DNA from: Holothuria scabra
Taxonomy: Eukaryota; Echinodermata; Holothuroidea; Aspidochirotida; Holothuriidae
Reading direction: 5' to 3'
DNA length: 64,000 nt
Assembly: GCA_037179385.1 (NCBI GenBank)
Contig: CM074190.1
Location: 7,454,284-7,518,283 of the forward strand
A program made the translations under genes and the position numbers. The notes under the pieces were generated by a model that worked only from the letters and a program-made list of their open reading frames with translations, was not told the origin of the DNA and did no database searches. Below, in pieces: positions 1 to 11,996 of this stretch. Numbering within the stretch: position 1 is the first letter of the stretch; every line of letters starts with the position of its first letter.

Positions 1-763
1 TCTAGCCCCACACATGACCCATAATTGCCTTAAACTCCTCCGCACCCCAACACATGTTCCTGTTCATAGCTACGTGTATATGCTATCCCAGTGGTTGTAC
101 ACAATACCACGTAAGCGTAATCAGAACCCTTCCCGTACATACTATGTGATATGAGCTACCTTTCAATTTCTGCATATTTTGAATTTGACCAATTAAAAAT
201 TGCCATAGACTGTAGACTACTGGTAAATTTGTACTTTTGGGTGACGAATGTCCTTCAAAACCGGCAAGTGAAGATCACGTCATTAACGTGATATGTTTTG
301 GGTGATCTACACATCGGCAAGATAGTTTGGTAATACCCCAGTGCTGTAAAAAAATGAATTTTCGAAATAAACTTCCCACTATAATAAAAGGGAACAACTT
401 TCTCCTTTTTGGTAAGTTAATGAAAATCGGAGCGTTATGAGTGAAGTCATACATTTCAAAACGTATTTGCGATAAAGTTCGACTCATGAACGCCTAGCCT
501 CCTATTTTAAAGGCCAACTTAAACAACAGGGTTATTCAGATAGGCTATTGCCAAAGTAATCAACTTTTCGGTCCAAAACACACATGCAAATAGAGATACT
601 TGTGAGTCGTTGAAAATGGACCAGAACCAAAGCTCTATTTGGTAAAGGATTTCTCGTTTCAGGTGTTTTTAATGTTAACTTAATAATCACAAGTTAAACC
701 TTATACACACAAATTAAATTATGACGACATTTTTTCTGGCAATGAAATAATCAAGGTCTTTTT
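1..763. other. intergenic, nothing recognised
   Basis: AT-rich sequence with only short chance reading frames. I see no conserved protein motif, RNA gene or clear repeat in it. Confidence 0.5.
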
Positions 764-1329
764 CTTAAAGTGTACCTCAAGTTAAAAAATTCAAAAATAT
801 ATACTGAACAGCATGCAAAATAAATTCTAACAATTCAACTCCCATCTTCATATGACATTCCTGAGCCAGAGCCTGAGACATAAAATGTTAAAGTTTATGC
901 ACTTAAAACAAATTGGTTGATTGCGCAATAATTTGTGACTTTCTTGTTGTACAACTCACATAACCTGCCTTGTTTCGCTTTAAAATTAAAAATGTTTTTA
1001 TCACCTTGAACACTTCCCGTTTGTTAGCATAGCGTGTTGCACAGAGAGGGCTTAATTAATTACATCACCATATAAAAGTAAGAGTGCTATTACACCTTGG
1101 TACAACGTTCGGAAAACCAAAGAAATACAACGATTGCAATTCGGGTAGTACAAGAATGACATCACAAATTATTGGGCAATGCACCATTTTAATTTGAGTG
1201 AATAAACTTCAACATTTTATATCTCAGCTCAGGAATGTCCTATGAAGATGGGAGTTTGACTGTTAGAATCTATTTTTCATGGTCTTTAATATATATTTTT
1301 GAATTTTTTGACTTGATGTACACTTTAAG
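764..1329. repeat. 566-bp foldback-type inverted repeat
   Basis: The left arm (764 to about 955) and the right arm (about 1147-1329) are reverse complements over roughly 190 bp with scattered mismatches. The ends read CTTAAAGTGTAC on the left and GTACACTTTAAG on the right. About 190 bp of unmatched spacer lies between them. There is no open reading frame of note. It is probably a non-autonomous inverted-repeat DNA element. The right end directly touches the U2-SINE tail that starts near 1333. Confidence 0.75.
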
Positions 1330-1332
1330 TGT

Positions 1333-1465
1333 CCCAGCCCTCTGGCAAAGGGCTGTTCCACGAAACCAATACTTTCACTGCTCCCCGAAGGAGATATAAC
1401 GTCCATAAATTAAAGGACAATACGTGACCAACTTAAATAATAATGGTCTGTATTTTGTCAAATGA
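1333..1465 (-). repeat. headless copy of the U2-headed SINE family (tail only)
   Basis: The sequence aligns with the tail of the copy at 33808-34006. Shared stretches include TCTGGCAAA, GAAACCAA, AACGTCCA, AAGGACAA and GACCAAC in the same order. The part that would match U2 snRNA is not recognisable here, so this copy is either 5'-truncated or too diverged. The family runs on the minus strand. Confidence 0.65.
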
Positions 1466-2134
1466 TTTAATTGAATAATTAAGCTTGCCGGACTTCTTGT
1501 CTCTTTGCAGTTTTATTCACATAATTAACCGGTAAAGTTCATCGCTTTTATATAGCTATGTAAATGATGTATTTTACACATAGTTTCCTATAGGCATTCC
1601 CAAAATATCGTTTGGGGAACTGAAGAGCCACGGTATGGGATGACGGTCCTCAACATGAAAACATCACGCACTAGTAGCCGCTAAAGAGTAACTATTTATG
1701 TTTGTGTTCAGATATTTGTGTGACGCCTATGTCTTGTCTTCACCTCTACATTTACGTTTAAGTCTATCTATTTTGCGCATATACCCACCTAATTGTCCAC
1801 TAAGCCTATCGCGTACATAGGCCTACTAGAAATTGATAGGAATCAATCTGAGGCTCCTGACAGACATCCACCAAATGCACAGCATACATTGCCGTCCGTG
1901 AACCTAATCATAAACAGAACTGCAGAAAATTCACCCAAGCGAAATACTTTTATTTAATTTTCTTTCTTTCTATTTTTTTTTTCATAGTTAGCAAATTCAG
2001 GTCTGTGATACGGCGCTTTGTTCCATAACCAAAAATCGCCTAATCATCATAGCAGCTCCCTGGTTTCATTATCCCGACGATATGAACTAGGATGTGCACA
2101 TGTGCATAGCCACTGAAAAGGAATTACCGAACTC
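1466..2134. other. intergenic, nothing recognised
   Basis: No conserved protein motif, RNA gene or clear repeat was seen in this stretch. Confidence 0.45.
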
Positions 2135-2573
2135 GCTCATTGGCCGTGTTCCCACTTGATCCTCCCATGTTGATCGCCCCAAGCTCAATCAACTGGAAAA
2201 GTTTGTGACAACCACATGAGTGTTCCCATTTGATCGCTTGCACGAGATCTGATCCCTTCCTCCGGTTCAAGTAACAGGAAGTTGTTTCATTAAAATTATA
2301 TGTGCAGGTCAGGTTTGTTTACACTCGTTTGTGTGGCGTGAGGAGCTTCACTGCGGAAGTACGTCATTGATCTCGGGTCACCTTGATCCCCCGTTGTGTC
2401 CCCGCTTGTTTCCGTGATCGCCTGCGCGCGATCTGATCCTCCCGAAGGGGCGATCAAGCTCTCGGGATCTGATCCGGGGAACGAGAGCGTTCCCACTTGC
2501 AAATTGATCGCCTACTCGGGGTCTGAACCGGATTTGATCGCCTGGTCGTTCTCAAGTGGGAACACACTCATTG
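2135..2573. mobile_element. hAT-like miniature inverted-repeat element with internal GATC-rich subrepeats
   Basis: The ends carry a 14-bp inverted repeat, GTGTTCCCACTTGA (2146-2159) and its complement (2552-2565). The flanks GCTCATTG (2135-2142) and ACTCATTG (2566-2573) agree at 7 of 8 positions, as expected for an 8-bp target duplication of the hAT type. Inside, motifs such as GTTCCCAYTTG, TTGATCGCCT and GATCTGATCC recur in both orientations and the stretch is markedly more GC-rich than its surroundings. No transposase is present, so it is non-autonomous. The hAT assignment is an inference from duplication length only. Confidence 0.6.
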
Positions 2574-5568
2574 TGAAGCAAACCAATAACCAAACCTCAG
2601 ATATCGTGCCATGTGGAGAAAACCAGCAAAAGTACTGTCCCGAAAAGTGCAGCAAACAAGTTGAGCAGGATTCGAAACCCAGAGTACTATTAGGCCTAAC
2701 TGAAACACGTATTTCGTTTCAATTAGAAGCAGATAAGAGGAGAATGTAGTCTATTCGTCTCATTTTCAACTCAACATATCCTGTGACTAGTAGTCACAAT
2801 GTACTTAATCGTGCACTTAAATACGATATCAAAGGCAATTTAGATAGTGGTTCGGGCTTTGGCATCACACCAGTGTATTCTTGTCACCGATTTTGTCGAA
2901 GCTATTCGGCGGTTTCCGCCGATGATATTTATCAGTTACTGACAGCACCACGTACAGGTGTCACGGAAATGATGATGTTACAATGTCTAATGAACCCTGA
3001 TCCATGCATTTCCTGGTTGTGTAATCTGTGTGTATTAATCAGGGATTGTTTCTCATTTAATGGTTTATATGGAGACAAAAAGACAGTAACACCGCTTAAA
3101 CCACTGCTTTAACTGATTTGTTATGACCCCTATTGAAACCAAAACAATCGAACAATCCGATTTTTCTTGCCCTTGTTAAACAACGAATTCGTAATAACCA
3201 CAAAAGATACTTACCAATTACTTCATCATGCTATTCCTAGTATTCGAAATAATTTTCAATGCAGTTATTTATTATTAAAAATAATAAACCAGACAGTCCC
3301 AATTCTTGGCCTCATCTACTTGTTATTTTGGGTGACAAAAGACTACCTTTAAGAAATAACTTTTTTCAAATCGGGTGAGCTGAATTTTGTTTATGGCTTT
3401 GCACATTCCAGTAGAGTAAGGAAGGAGAACCTTCACCTTATTAGGAAAAAATGAATGACTTCGACCAGAACGATTGCAAAAGTCAATAGAAATATTATAG
3501 ATGGTAGGTATTCAGGATTTATTTATGGCCCCTGAAAACAATGGAAGCCTAATTTTGTGGCCTGTTGCAATCTGAGACATTTTCAACTAGTTTATTCCAT
3601 TGATAGGCAGTGATTTTTTTTATTCAGCTATATACCAAAGGAGTACGAAGTATTTCCGTTGAAGACAGACATGAATCACCAACTTTACATTTTTGATGGA
3701 AAAACTAAATTCTCCGTCAATCGGTACTGATCTTTTATTGACATCAAACTAAAAACAATTGTAAAGATGTAGAATAGCTCCTATCATACAACATGCGCAA
3801 GGAGTCCTGATTAGGTCTGTATGTTAAGACCTTGTATGCTCACCGGGATGGTACTGACGATTGTGTCTGTCTAACTGGGGTTAATTAAAGACAGCTGTGA
3901 GAGAGGCTAGAAGTAAATGGGTAGATGCTTATATTGAGGCTAGAGGTAAATGGGCTGATGTTAATATTTTTATATGCATATGACCCTCAAATTTATGAAT
4001 TTCTAATATGATTTGAGATAAAAAAAATAAACGTGAACTTGTACTTGGTAACTTGTACTTGGTATCATGCCAAGTTCATGTCTCTTTGTTTGTTGTTGAA
4101 GTTTGATCATTCTCAAATATTGAAGCTGACTGACTTAGGTTCTAGTCTGTGTTTCACTATTGCTCACAGGTTCAAGAGTCTAAATGTCCAGGGGTCGCAG
4201 AGGCATCTGTCCAAGTGTAAAATGCCACTCCGTGTCAAAAAGGTTCATTTGCACGGAATCGTTCACATAATGATTGTTTGTCAATTAGATAAATTGTCAA
4301 CGGTACAAGTTGACTTTCTACTTTAAAAATATCTTCTCATACCAGGGTCAGCTTAGTAAATCCTGAATTGAGGGGGAGATGGGCACTGTTGAACAAGAAA
4401 TTTCTTTACTGGCTAACGAGGGCCCTAACCCCTAACCTAATCCCTAACTCTAACAAAGAATACAAACGATGCAATACAATGGCAACGACCAATCAAGAAA
4501 CATCTCGTTAAACAGTGCGCATTTACCCGAATTAAGAGGATCGATAACCTCAGTAGCCATATAGCTTATGTTGACGAAAACTAATCCCCAAGTTCCAGTT
4601 AAGTACAACCTAAAATTACCTCAACAGAAAAAAGTGCAAGGGCTGAAGATCATGTAGCCCCACCTCCCTCGTCCAGGCTACGGATGCTATGCCGCATACG
4701 ACTTCAGTTCACTATCTAATAATCGATTGGCATTTAACGTAACATACTACAAATTAGAAGCTGTTTGTTGATTAACCATGACTTTTTTATCCTGATTTTA
4801 TGTAGTGGAAAAACATTGGAAAGCAAATACTGAGTTGACCTTTTTTAATAGACTAATAAACTTTTTTGAACAGCTGTTGGGAAAACTTGGAAACGGAATA
4901 AGTAAATAGAGCCGTTTTGTCGATGAAATGTTTTTCAGGTGTATTCGAAGTCGATACCTGTGACATATGAGGGTACTGTGATTATATTTTTGATCGAAAT
5001 AACCGAATTTGGGGATTGGTGATAGTGGTGTACCTTAGAAGTAAAGCTGATGAGATCCGTGAAATTCAGTGATTTACAAGTGGCAGCTCCCTGGTGTCAG
5101 CGGGGCTTTTATGAAGACACACAAACCTAACCTGCAAAATGATGCACTCTGTTCTGAATAAATTTAACAGGCCAAAATTAATTCATTACTACATGGACAA
5201 AACTACCCCTATCCCTTTATAGATGAGGGAAAGGAGGGATTAACCGATTATAGTCTGGCCAGGAAATAAGTGTCAGCAACAAAGTGTTCTCATATGGTAA
5301 AAGTGAACGAGATTTAGTACTGCTTTCTTTTCGAATCCCTGTAAAATCAAGATTCTCATAACACAAGACACTGGACAATCTAATGACAGAAATGGCAACA
5401 GAAAACACGACCGGAACGTCAGTAGTCTTACCAATGAGGGTAAAATTATCGAAATCTTTTTCAAAGTCCTCATTGCACCATGGTTGGACGAAATTTAAAT
5501 TGCGGTACGTACCTTGACAAGAAATACTAGACGGAGCATTTAAAGAAGAGAGAGGATCTTTTTGTCAC
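2574..5568. other. intergenic, nothing recognised
   Basis: Only short reading frames without recognisable domains are present. A small telomere-like run of CCCTAACC variants at about 4421-4450 is too short and irregular to be a real telomeric tract. Confidence 0.45.
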
Positions 5569-5869
5569 TTAAAGGGACAATCCTCTCACCCCAAACTACA
5601 CTTCTAGTATAAGGTAACAGAAACTGTCAATTGATTCAGCTTTTTGATTGACTGCTAATTCAAACAATGCAGAGTACCAAAACTTATATTACACAGCACA
5701 AATTGTTCTAATAGTGTTTTGATTATACACATTGAGCTTTCTATATTCACCCTGAGGCAATAAAATGAGATTGTGTCTGGAGGAGGGTGAATTTCGGACA
5801 ATTGTGGGAGGGGCTTTAAGAAGGTTAGGAGAATTGGTACTGTTTGGGATGAGAAAATTGGGCCTTTAA
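5569..5869. mobile_element. TTAA-flanked ~300-bp miniature element, copy 1
   Basis: TTAA sits at both ends (5569-5572 and 5866-5869). The terminal inverted repeats read AAAGGGACAATCCTCTCACC on the left and, reversed, AAAGGCCCAATTTTCTCATC on the right. The interior matches the copies at 28141-28453, 29489-29796 and 56187-56490, with landmarks TTTGATTGAC, CTCACCCTGA and GAGAATTGG in order. It has no coding capacity. TTAA target use is typical of piggyBac-type transposition, which is an inference here. Confidence 0.8.
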
Positions 5870-8800
5870 GGATCAAGGAAAATTTGGCGCCAGATGATTT
5901 GTTGTGTATCCTGAAACATGTTGTTCCCTAAGGTGAAGGTTTCAAAAATTTTCCAATTCGGCTTCGTTGGAATATCTAAAGTATGTTGTATGCTATGAAA
6001 TCAAACCTTCCCCCGGGTTTTATTTGGTTTCTGGAAGGAAAGGGGATGGTAGAAGGAGTTGGGATAATTCATCTTTCAAACGTGGGGCGGGTATCCTGCA
6101 CTTCCCGCTTGGTTGAAACCAACGGCAATAGAGACACCAAAAACGTTGGTGTTACAAATTAGGACCAGTACACTTATCGTTATAAATGACATAGCCCATC
6201 AAAACTGACCAATCTTCTGGGGTCAAATTAAAACTTTATTACTTTTGGGTAGCTGAAAGTATAATTGTCTTTACGATGTATACATATTGCATGGGTGTTA
6301 AAGATTTTGGAAAACAGAAGTTCATTCTGTAGTATGAAGTCGTCTGCAATAAAATATTGATGAAAAAATCATATCCTTCGAATCTTTCATGACTTTCCCT
6401 AAAACGTTTACTAAAAGAAACCCTGAGTAAGATTTTGGGCGGGTCCTTGAATTCATTGACAGGTCACTTCAATCTTAGGCGGATTATTTGCTTTTTTAAG
6501 TCTGAAGTTTCTGTTCCGAGTTTTCACATAAAAATCTTTATCTTTTTCATATTTCATGTGAGCTCAAACTTCTATTTCTCACCCAATAACTTTAAAACAT
6601 TGTATCCTTCAAGATAAGCTCTAATCGGATATCTCGCTGAGACTTTAGAAATTGAATTGTCGCGATCTATTGTATTATTTGATCTGTAGAGAAAAATCGC
6701 AGCTTCTTCAGCTGGGTGAGAGTATGTACATATATATTATACGCGTGACAAATGTGAGGTCCAGCAAGACCACAAATCTGCGATGACCTATCAGTCAATG
6801 TGGTGTAGCAAGATCACCTGACCCACAAGGGGACCTTTTGGCCCAAAGTGGTACACTTACTTAAAAAAGGGTCTACCTCAAAATTGGAGATGATGCCCGG
6901 GTCTAACCATGGGTCCAGAGAATTAAACCGATTCACCTTATGAAAATTTAAAAAGGAAAATATATTGAAAATTTAAAACCGATGACTTCAGTCCCAGAAT
7001 GGCTGTGTATACGGGCAGACCCTGATACGGATCAGGGCTGTACGCATAGAAGAGAGTTCTCCCATGTGAACTGTTTTTGTGTTGTATTTTAAATCTAATT
7101 TGAGTCATACGGAAAACAGTTTACAAGTTCAAATTCGTTGCGACAATGACAAAGATTACAAAACACACAAACACAAATTGCTAGGTTTTGAGTCCGTCAG
7201 CACTGAACAGTGAAATATGTCTTATCGTTTCACCTGACAATTTTTTTTTGCTTGCCAGGAAACCATAAGGAAACGAGGAAGACATTGGAACGCGTACATG
7301 AAGAAAACAGTACGCAAGATTTGGGTTTTACTATCTCATAATCAGAGGAGCTGTTAGGAAAGTCAGGAAGTCTGCAATCTAGTTGAGATGGTGTACTAAT
7401 GTTGTGAAAAAAACTTTTGTTGAACTGCCCGTTATGTGATAGCTCTAACACATTTGAGAAAAATCGAATGAAACTTTACAGCTTTACCAAACTGGTAGAC
7501 GGTCCCTGATCCCTTACTAACAACCCCAAATTTGCTTATCAGTGACGCCGGGAAAGGGCTGGGACCTGACGTCCACTGAAACTTCATAGAAAAATATTTT
7601 CACTGCAGCTATGTGATAATTACATATCTGAATCACTTTTTATAAATTGATGGAGACGGTGAGAAACCCTTTTCTGAAGCCCCCTCCCCAAGTTGTCCAA
7701 CATGCACATACCATTAAGTCCTTAAAGATTCCTGCATGCACATGAACTCATACAAAAACATCAGTGTAATGTTTTTCATATAGGCCTACTTAAGTTGACC
7801 CAATGATCAAATCATGTCGACTAGACAGATATACACAGAGGCGGGCTTGCATATATATAGTCAGTGGGCGACCGTCCCCACTGACGGACAAAACTTTCCT
7901 GCTGAAGCCCCTTTTCGGGTTGTAACAGTGCATTAAGCGCTCCCCTGATGACTACCCCACCCCCCTCCCCCACCAAAATTCCGAGCTACGCCCCTGTAGA
8001 TACAGCTTCTATGTTGGAATTCTTTACATCTGTTTTCTACATCGGTTCTGTAGTTTATCTACGGGTAACACTTAAGCGATTTTATATCAACAAATTCATA
8101 TTGTTTATTCTTTATATTAGTTGACGTCAATTCGCCCAACTCGCTGGAGCAAGCAAAAACAGCCACTCTTTTATTAACCGTTTTATAGTTTCGACCGATT
8201 TGCATCAGTGCACCGAAAATACGACAACACCCACATCAATGGAATCAATATAATATATTCGCAACGCCGTTTAGATGGAATCCATTGTAGTGATAACGTT
8301 ACTATTGGAAACGCAATGATAACAGGGTCTCGTGAAGGGCGTAGAAATTAAATTGAAAAGAATGGACTTGTGACATTGATATTAAGTTACACGGTTACTT
8401 TCTGCAAAAGTAAATTAAAGGAGAGTGAAGAATATCAATCTGTTTACTTCAAAGTGACAGACATGTACTGTCTTTGATATTTAAATTTCGTTGTTAAAAC
8501 ATGGAAACAATCATATAGTAATCTTTGGGAATTGAGATTATTTTTTGGACATATTGGGCCTCTCCGGTTATTACCACCTACTTTCAGAATTGTTTCATCC
8601 ACAACTTTACCTCCATTTACAAATAACAAATAGATCCAAGATCATGTAATATGGTTCTTACAATTTTAAACCTCGCCCCAGTTGTGTGCCGTTAAAGACT
8701 CAAAGTCAATGAGGAACATAGAGATTATTTTTTTCATTATGTCTTCTCCTCTTGCAAAAGCAATGACTCTTACAGCCTTTCCAGCAGTTTTACCCACCCC

Positions 8801-9624
8801 CCCCCCCCCCCCCCATGAAAGTAAGGTTTTTACCTTGTGATTTTTCATTTGCAATTAATAAGGTTGCTGTATCAGAAAATTATGTTTTGCCTAAGTAGTA
8901 CACATGCAAATTACCGGACATATTACGTTTACATAAAGAAGCCAGCAAAGTGAAACGTTTGTAGAGGAATGATCATTTCAACTTTATTAGCTGCTCTCTA
9001 CAATTTAAAAGTAACCTGAACTCTTAGTCGTTGAGATCAAATTTCATTATATCTGAAACACAAAATGATCTTAAACTCAATGAAGGGAATCACAGGTTGT
9101 TCCCCTTCTCCACCTAAGAAATCCGGGACAGATCACTGGCGTGAGATATTGGGAAATATCGAGGAAATATCGTCCTATACTAGGACGTTAGGTTGAAGGT
9201 CTAGTCTGAACCAGCGAGGTGCTCCCAAAATAACACCACCCGAACTTACCAGAAGCCAATATCGGACCAGAGACTTGAGGACATAAATCAGTGATGAGGA
9301 TTTCTAAAACATCTTACTCGGTTTCACCTCGGAAATTTTTTGGTGTCGTTGTCAAAGATAAGCGAGGAGTTTAAAATCCCCTTGAAGTTGCTCCATTGGA
9401 CTAATTCAATTTGCCTTTTTCCTCAGCACAGTCGTAAGTTCATCCACTCCCCCCCCCCACCCCCCATAGAGGTATATCGCTCCCTGAAAACCATCTCGTC
9501 TCAAGTACTGCTGCCTGTTATGTGCGTCGATCTCACCTGGGGAAACAACTAGACTACTGGAGCGTTGTAAGGATTTTTTTCACCTCAAGCAAGCCGAGAT
9601 GCCTTAGTCTCTATGGCTTCGAGC
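5870..9624. other. intergenic with fragmentary repeats and homopolymer runs
   Basis: No gene is recognised. About 7845-8000 holds a repeat fragment (GGGCGACCGTCCCCACTGACGG ending in GCTACGCCCC) that resembles 39400-39480. A run of about 18 C lies at 8797-8814 and another C-rich run near 9450. Confidence 0.45.
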
Positions 9625-9901
9625 TGCACTTTTAAAACACAGACTGAACTTATCCACTCTTTAATGGAGTGAAAAGTCTGAATTCACTCCAAGAAGAGTA
9701 AAAATTCACTCCATCTTGGAATGCCTTCATGGATCACTCTTTTTGAGGGTTGTCCCTATAGGCACTCCAACTAGAGTGAAATTTTGCTCTTTTGGAGTGG
9801 ATTTCTCGTTACTGGAGTGACCTTTCACTCTTTTGGAGTGAACTTCACCGCTGAAGCTCTTCTAAAGAGCGGAATTTCACTCTTGAAATTTTAACAGTGT
9901 A
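9625..9901. mobile_element. inverted-repeat element with an internally multiplied GGAGTGAA motif
   Basis: The right end reads TACACTGTTAAAA on the minus strand and the left end reads TGCACTTTTAAAA, matching at 11 of 13 positions. The interior of 277 bp is dominated by the motif GGAGTGAA (with GGAGTG and GAGTGAAA variants) and its complement CACTCC, about ten times in both orientations with irregular spacing. It has no coding potential. The same architecture, built on a different motif, occurs at 41186-41445. Confidence 0.6.
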
Positions 9902-11685
9902 GGTGGTGAGGGGGGGGGGGGCTTAGTTGAGTCTGTCGGAATTGTCTAGGGGATGGTTTAAAGTATCTTCATTCTTAGTAAAATCCTTAAACCTTATTGG
10001 TATAAAACCACCAGGTGATCTGGGGCTTTCAAGAGATAAACTCAAGGTAATCACTCATCTTGGACTACCCCATTTTACCCCATTTTTATACTCGGGATGT
10101 TGTGGTTGTATGATTTACAACCAACAGTTCCCTCCCTACTAGCCATCTTCGTCAAAATCTTGTTGTGTACACTCTGAAACAGTGATTATGAGTTCAACGT
10201 TTTTCTAAACTCTTTTCTGCCCCCTTTGTGTAAATATATTAAGGTACTAAACACAATTATCTTTTTTTGGACATTTTGTTTCAAAACATGTTTAGTTGAT
10301 AAACATAAAGCGCTTCTATTTTTGCTTAATGCGGTTTTCCCATCTCATTTTCTTCTTTTTTTCTGTGCTTGTATTGCGCTTAGATATGTAAGCAAGCGCA
10401 CTATAAATATTATGTTTGTATGTATGTGTAGCAAATTTAATAGCCAAACATTTTTCGAATTTCGACTGGTTTACAAAATGGGGGGAAATAATTTTTTTAA
10501 TTGCTAAACAAGTTTTTAAGTCTATGAATGAACAAGGTTCAACAGCCTCAGAACTATTCATTACAATACGGAAAATATCCCGTTTTGGATTATACTATCC
10601 CTGAATACTCTGTTATATCTTTTAGTGACAAGATCATGTGCCGTTGCACAGCGGTCCTTTATTGTTCAGCATTTACTACAGTACCAGATAGAAAACAATA
10701 GGTACCCGTGAGTAACTGTCGGTTAAGTTGATAGAAGTATACTTTCCTTCTGAAGAGATATAAAAAGAATGACACAATAAAAAGAATGAAACATGCTACA
10801 ACAAGAATGTATTTATCATTATATTATACTTTTTACGAGTATAAAAATGTTCTGTTCTCTTTTGTCGTTTTGTTCGTTAGGTAAATATAATTTATCCGGG
10901 ACAATAGTATTTATATAAACAGCACACATTGACAAAAATCAGTTGTAATGAGTCGTATTCTTTTAGGAATTGGTTGTTAAATAGTGGATTCAAAATAAAT
11001 AATGAATAGATTTAATTTTAAACTATTGTGTAAAAGTGACACTGTTGCCTATGCAATAACATATAGACGAACAGTTGTTCTTTTACTGAATCGTTACATT
11101 ATAGAATCCACTCCCTTAAAACTTGGACAAACTTATCTTGTCCTTGAAGTCTTTCCTTGTTACACAAGTGACAAAAAGAAACATTGATGCATATTACATG
11201 GTCCAGTGACTCCCTAATGTTGTCTGCGGCTTTCTAGTGTTGTCAAATCGGCTAAGTCTTTATGTTATCGGCCAAGTAATGACGACCGCTCTCAAGGGGC
11301 AGAATTCTCTAATGTAAGAAATAACCAGTAGCTTGTTTTGAAACATTATCTTTTTGTTTTAAATTTGTAGCTATTTATTTCTATTGAAATATCTTCATTA
11401 TTTTTCAAATCATAAAAATTTTATTCTCGTGGAAACCAAAACGATTGTTATTTGCATAAATTTGAAAATTCAGCAACGTAATTGTTTCTACATTATTTAA
11501 TAGGATCAACTACAAATCAGGACACTCCGGTCTGCCGTCTGCACTCATTCAGTTTGGAATAATGCATTGACCTAGGCCTGTCGAAAATTTGATAACCAGC
11601 AATGAGGAATTCCAATTCAAGTCCTATTTTTCCAGCGTTACATGATAAAACTTTTCTCTTTCTTTTTGAAACAATCTCCTGGTCT
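9902..11685. other. intergenic, nothing recognised
   Basis: AT-rich sequence with a run of about 12 G near 9910. No recognisable gene. Confidence 0.45.
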
Positions 11686-11996
11686 CAGGGAGGAAATGAA
11701 GCACATCACACACACACAAATTTGATACAGTCAATTTCACAAATGATTAATTAATTGACAGTAATAGATATGCCAAAAATACTCAAGAAGTTACATAACA
11801 TTTGGAGTCAGTTAGCAGGCCAGTCAAGCATGTGTTAATTGCTTTCCCCGCAGTGTGAACACAAAGAAAGCATAGATCACTTGAGGGCACAGATCATTTA
11901 AAGAACTAAGATATCAGTTACACCCCACACCCGGGCCTTTGATGTGCTGGGCTGTCTTTATGTGGAATTCTTACGAAGGAACGCCACGGCATGAAT
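11686..11996 (+). repeat. dispersed ~300-bp repeat, copy A
   Basis: This matches 32741-33030 in the same orientation over its whole length, with small indels. Shared landmarks in order are CAGGGAGGAAATGAAG, ATGATTAATTGA, GTTACRTAACATTTGG, GGTCAAGCATG, GTGTGAACACAA and GAAAGCATAG. There is no coding frame. The family is unassigned. Confidence 0.75.

Noticed and set aside
2396..2749. 117-codon plus-strand open frame
   Set aside because: Its first half is the hAT-like MITE with GATC subrepeats, and the other half has no recognisable motif.
4421..4455. Telomere-like CCCTAA sequence
   Set aside because: Only a few irregular CCCTAAC-like units; far too short for a telomeric tract and easily a chance match.
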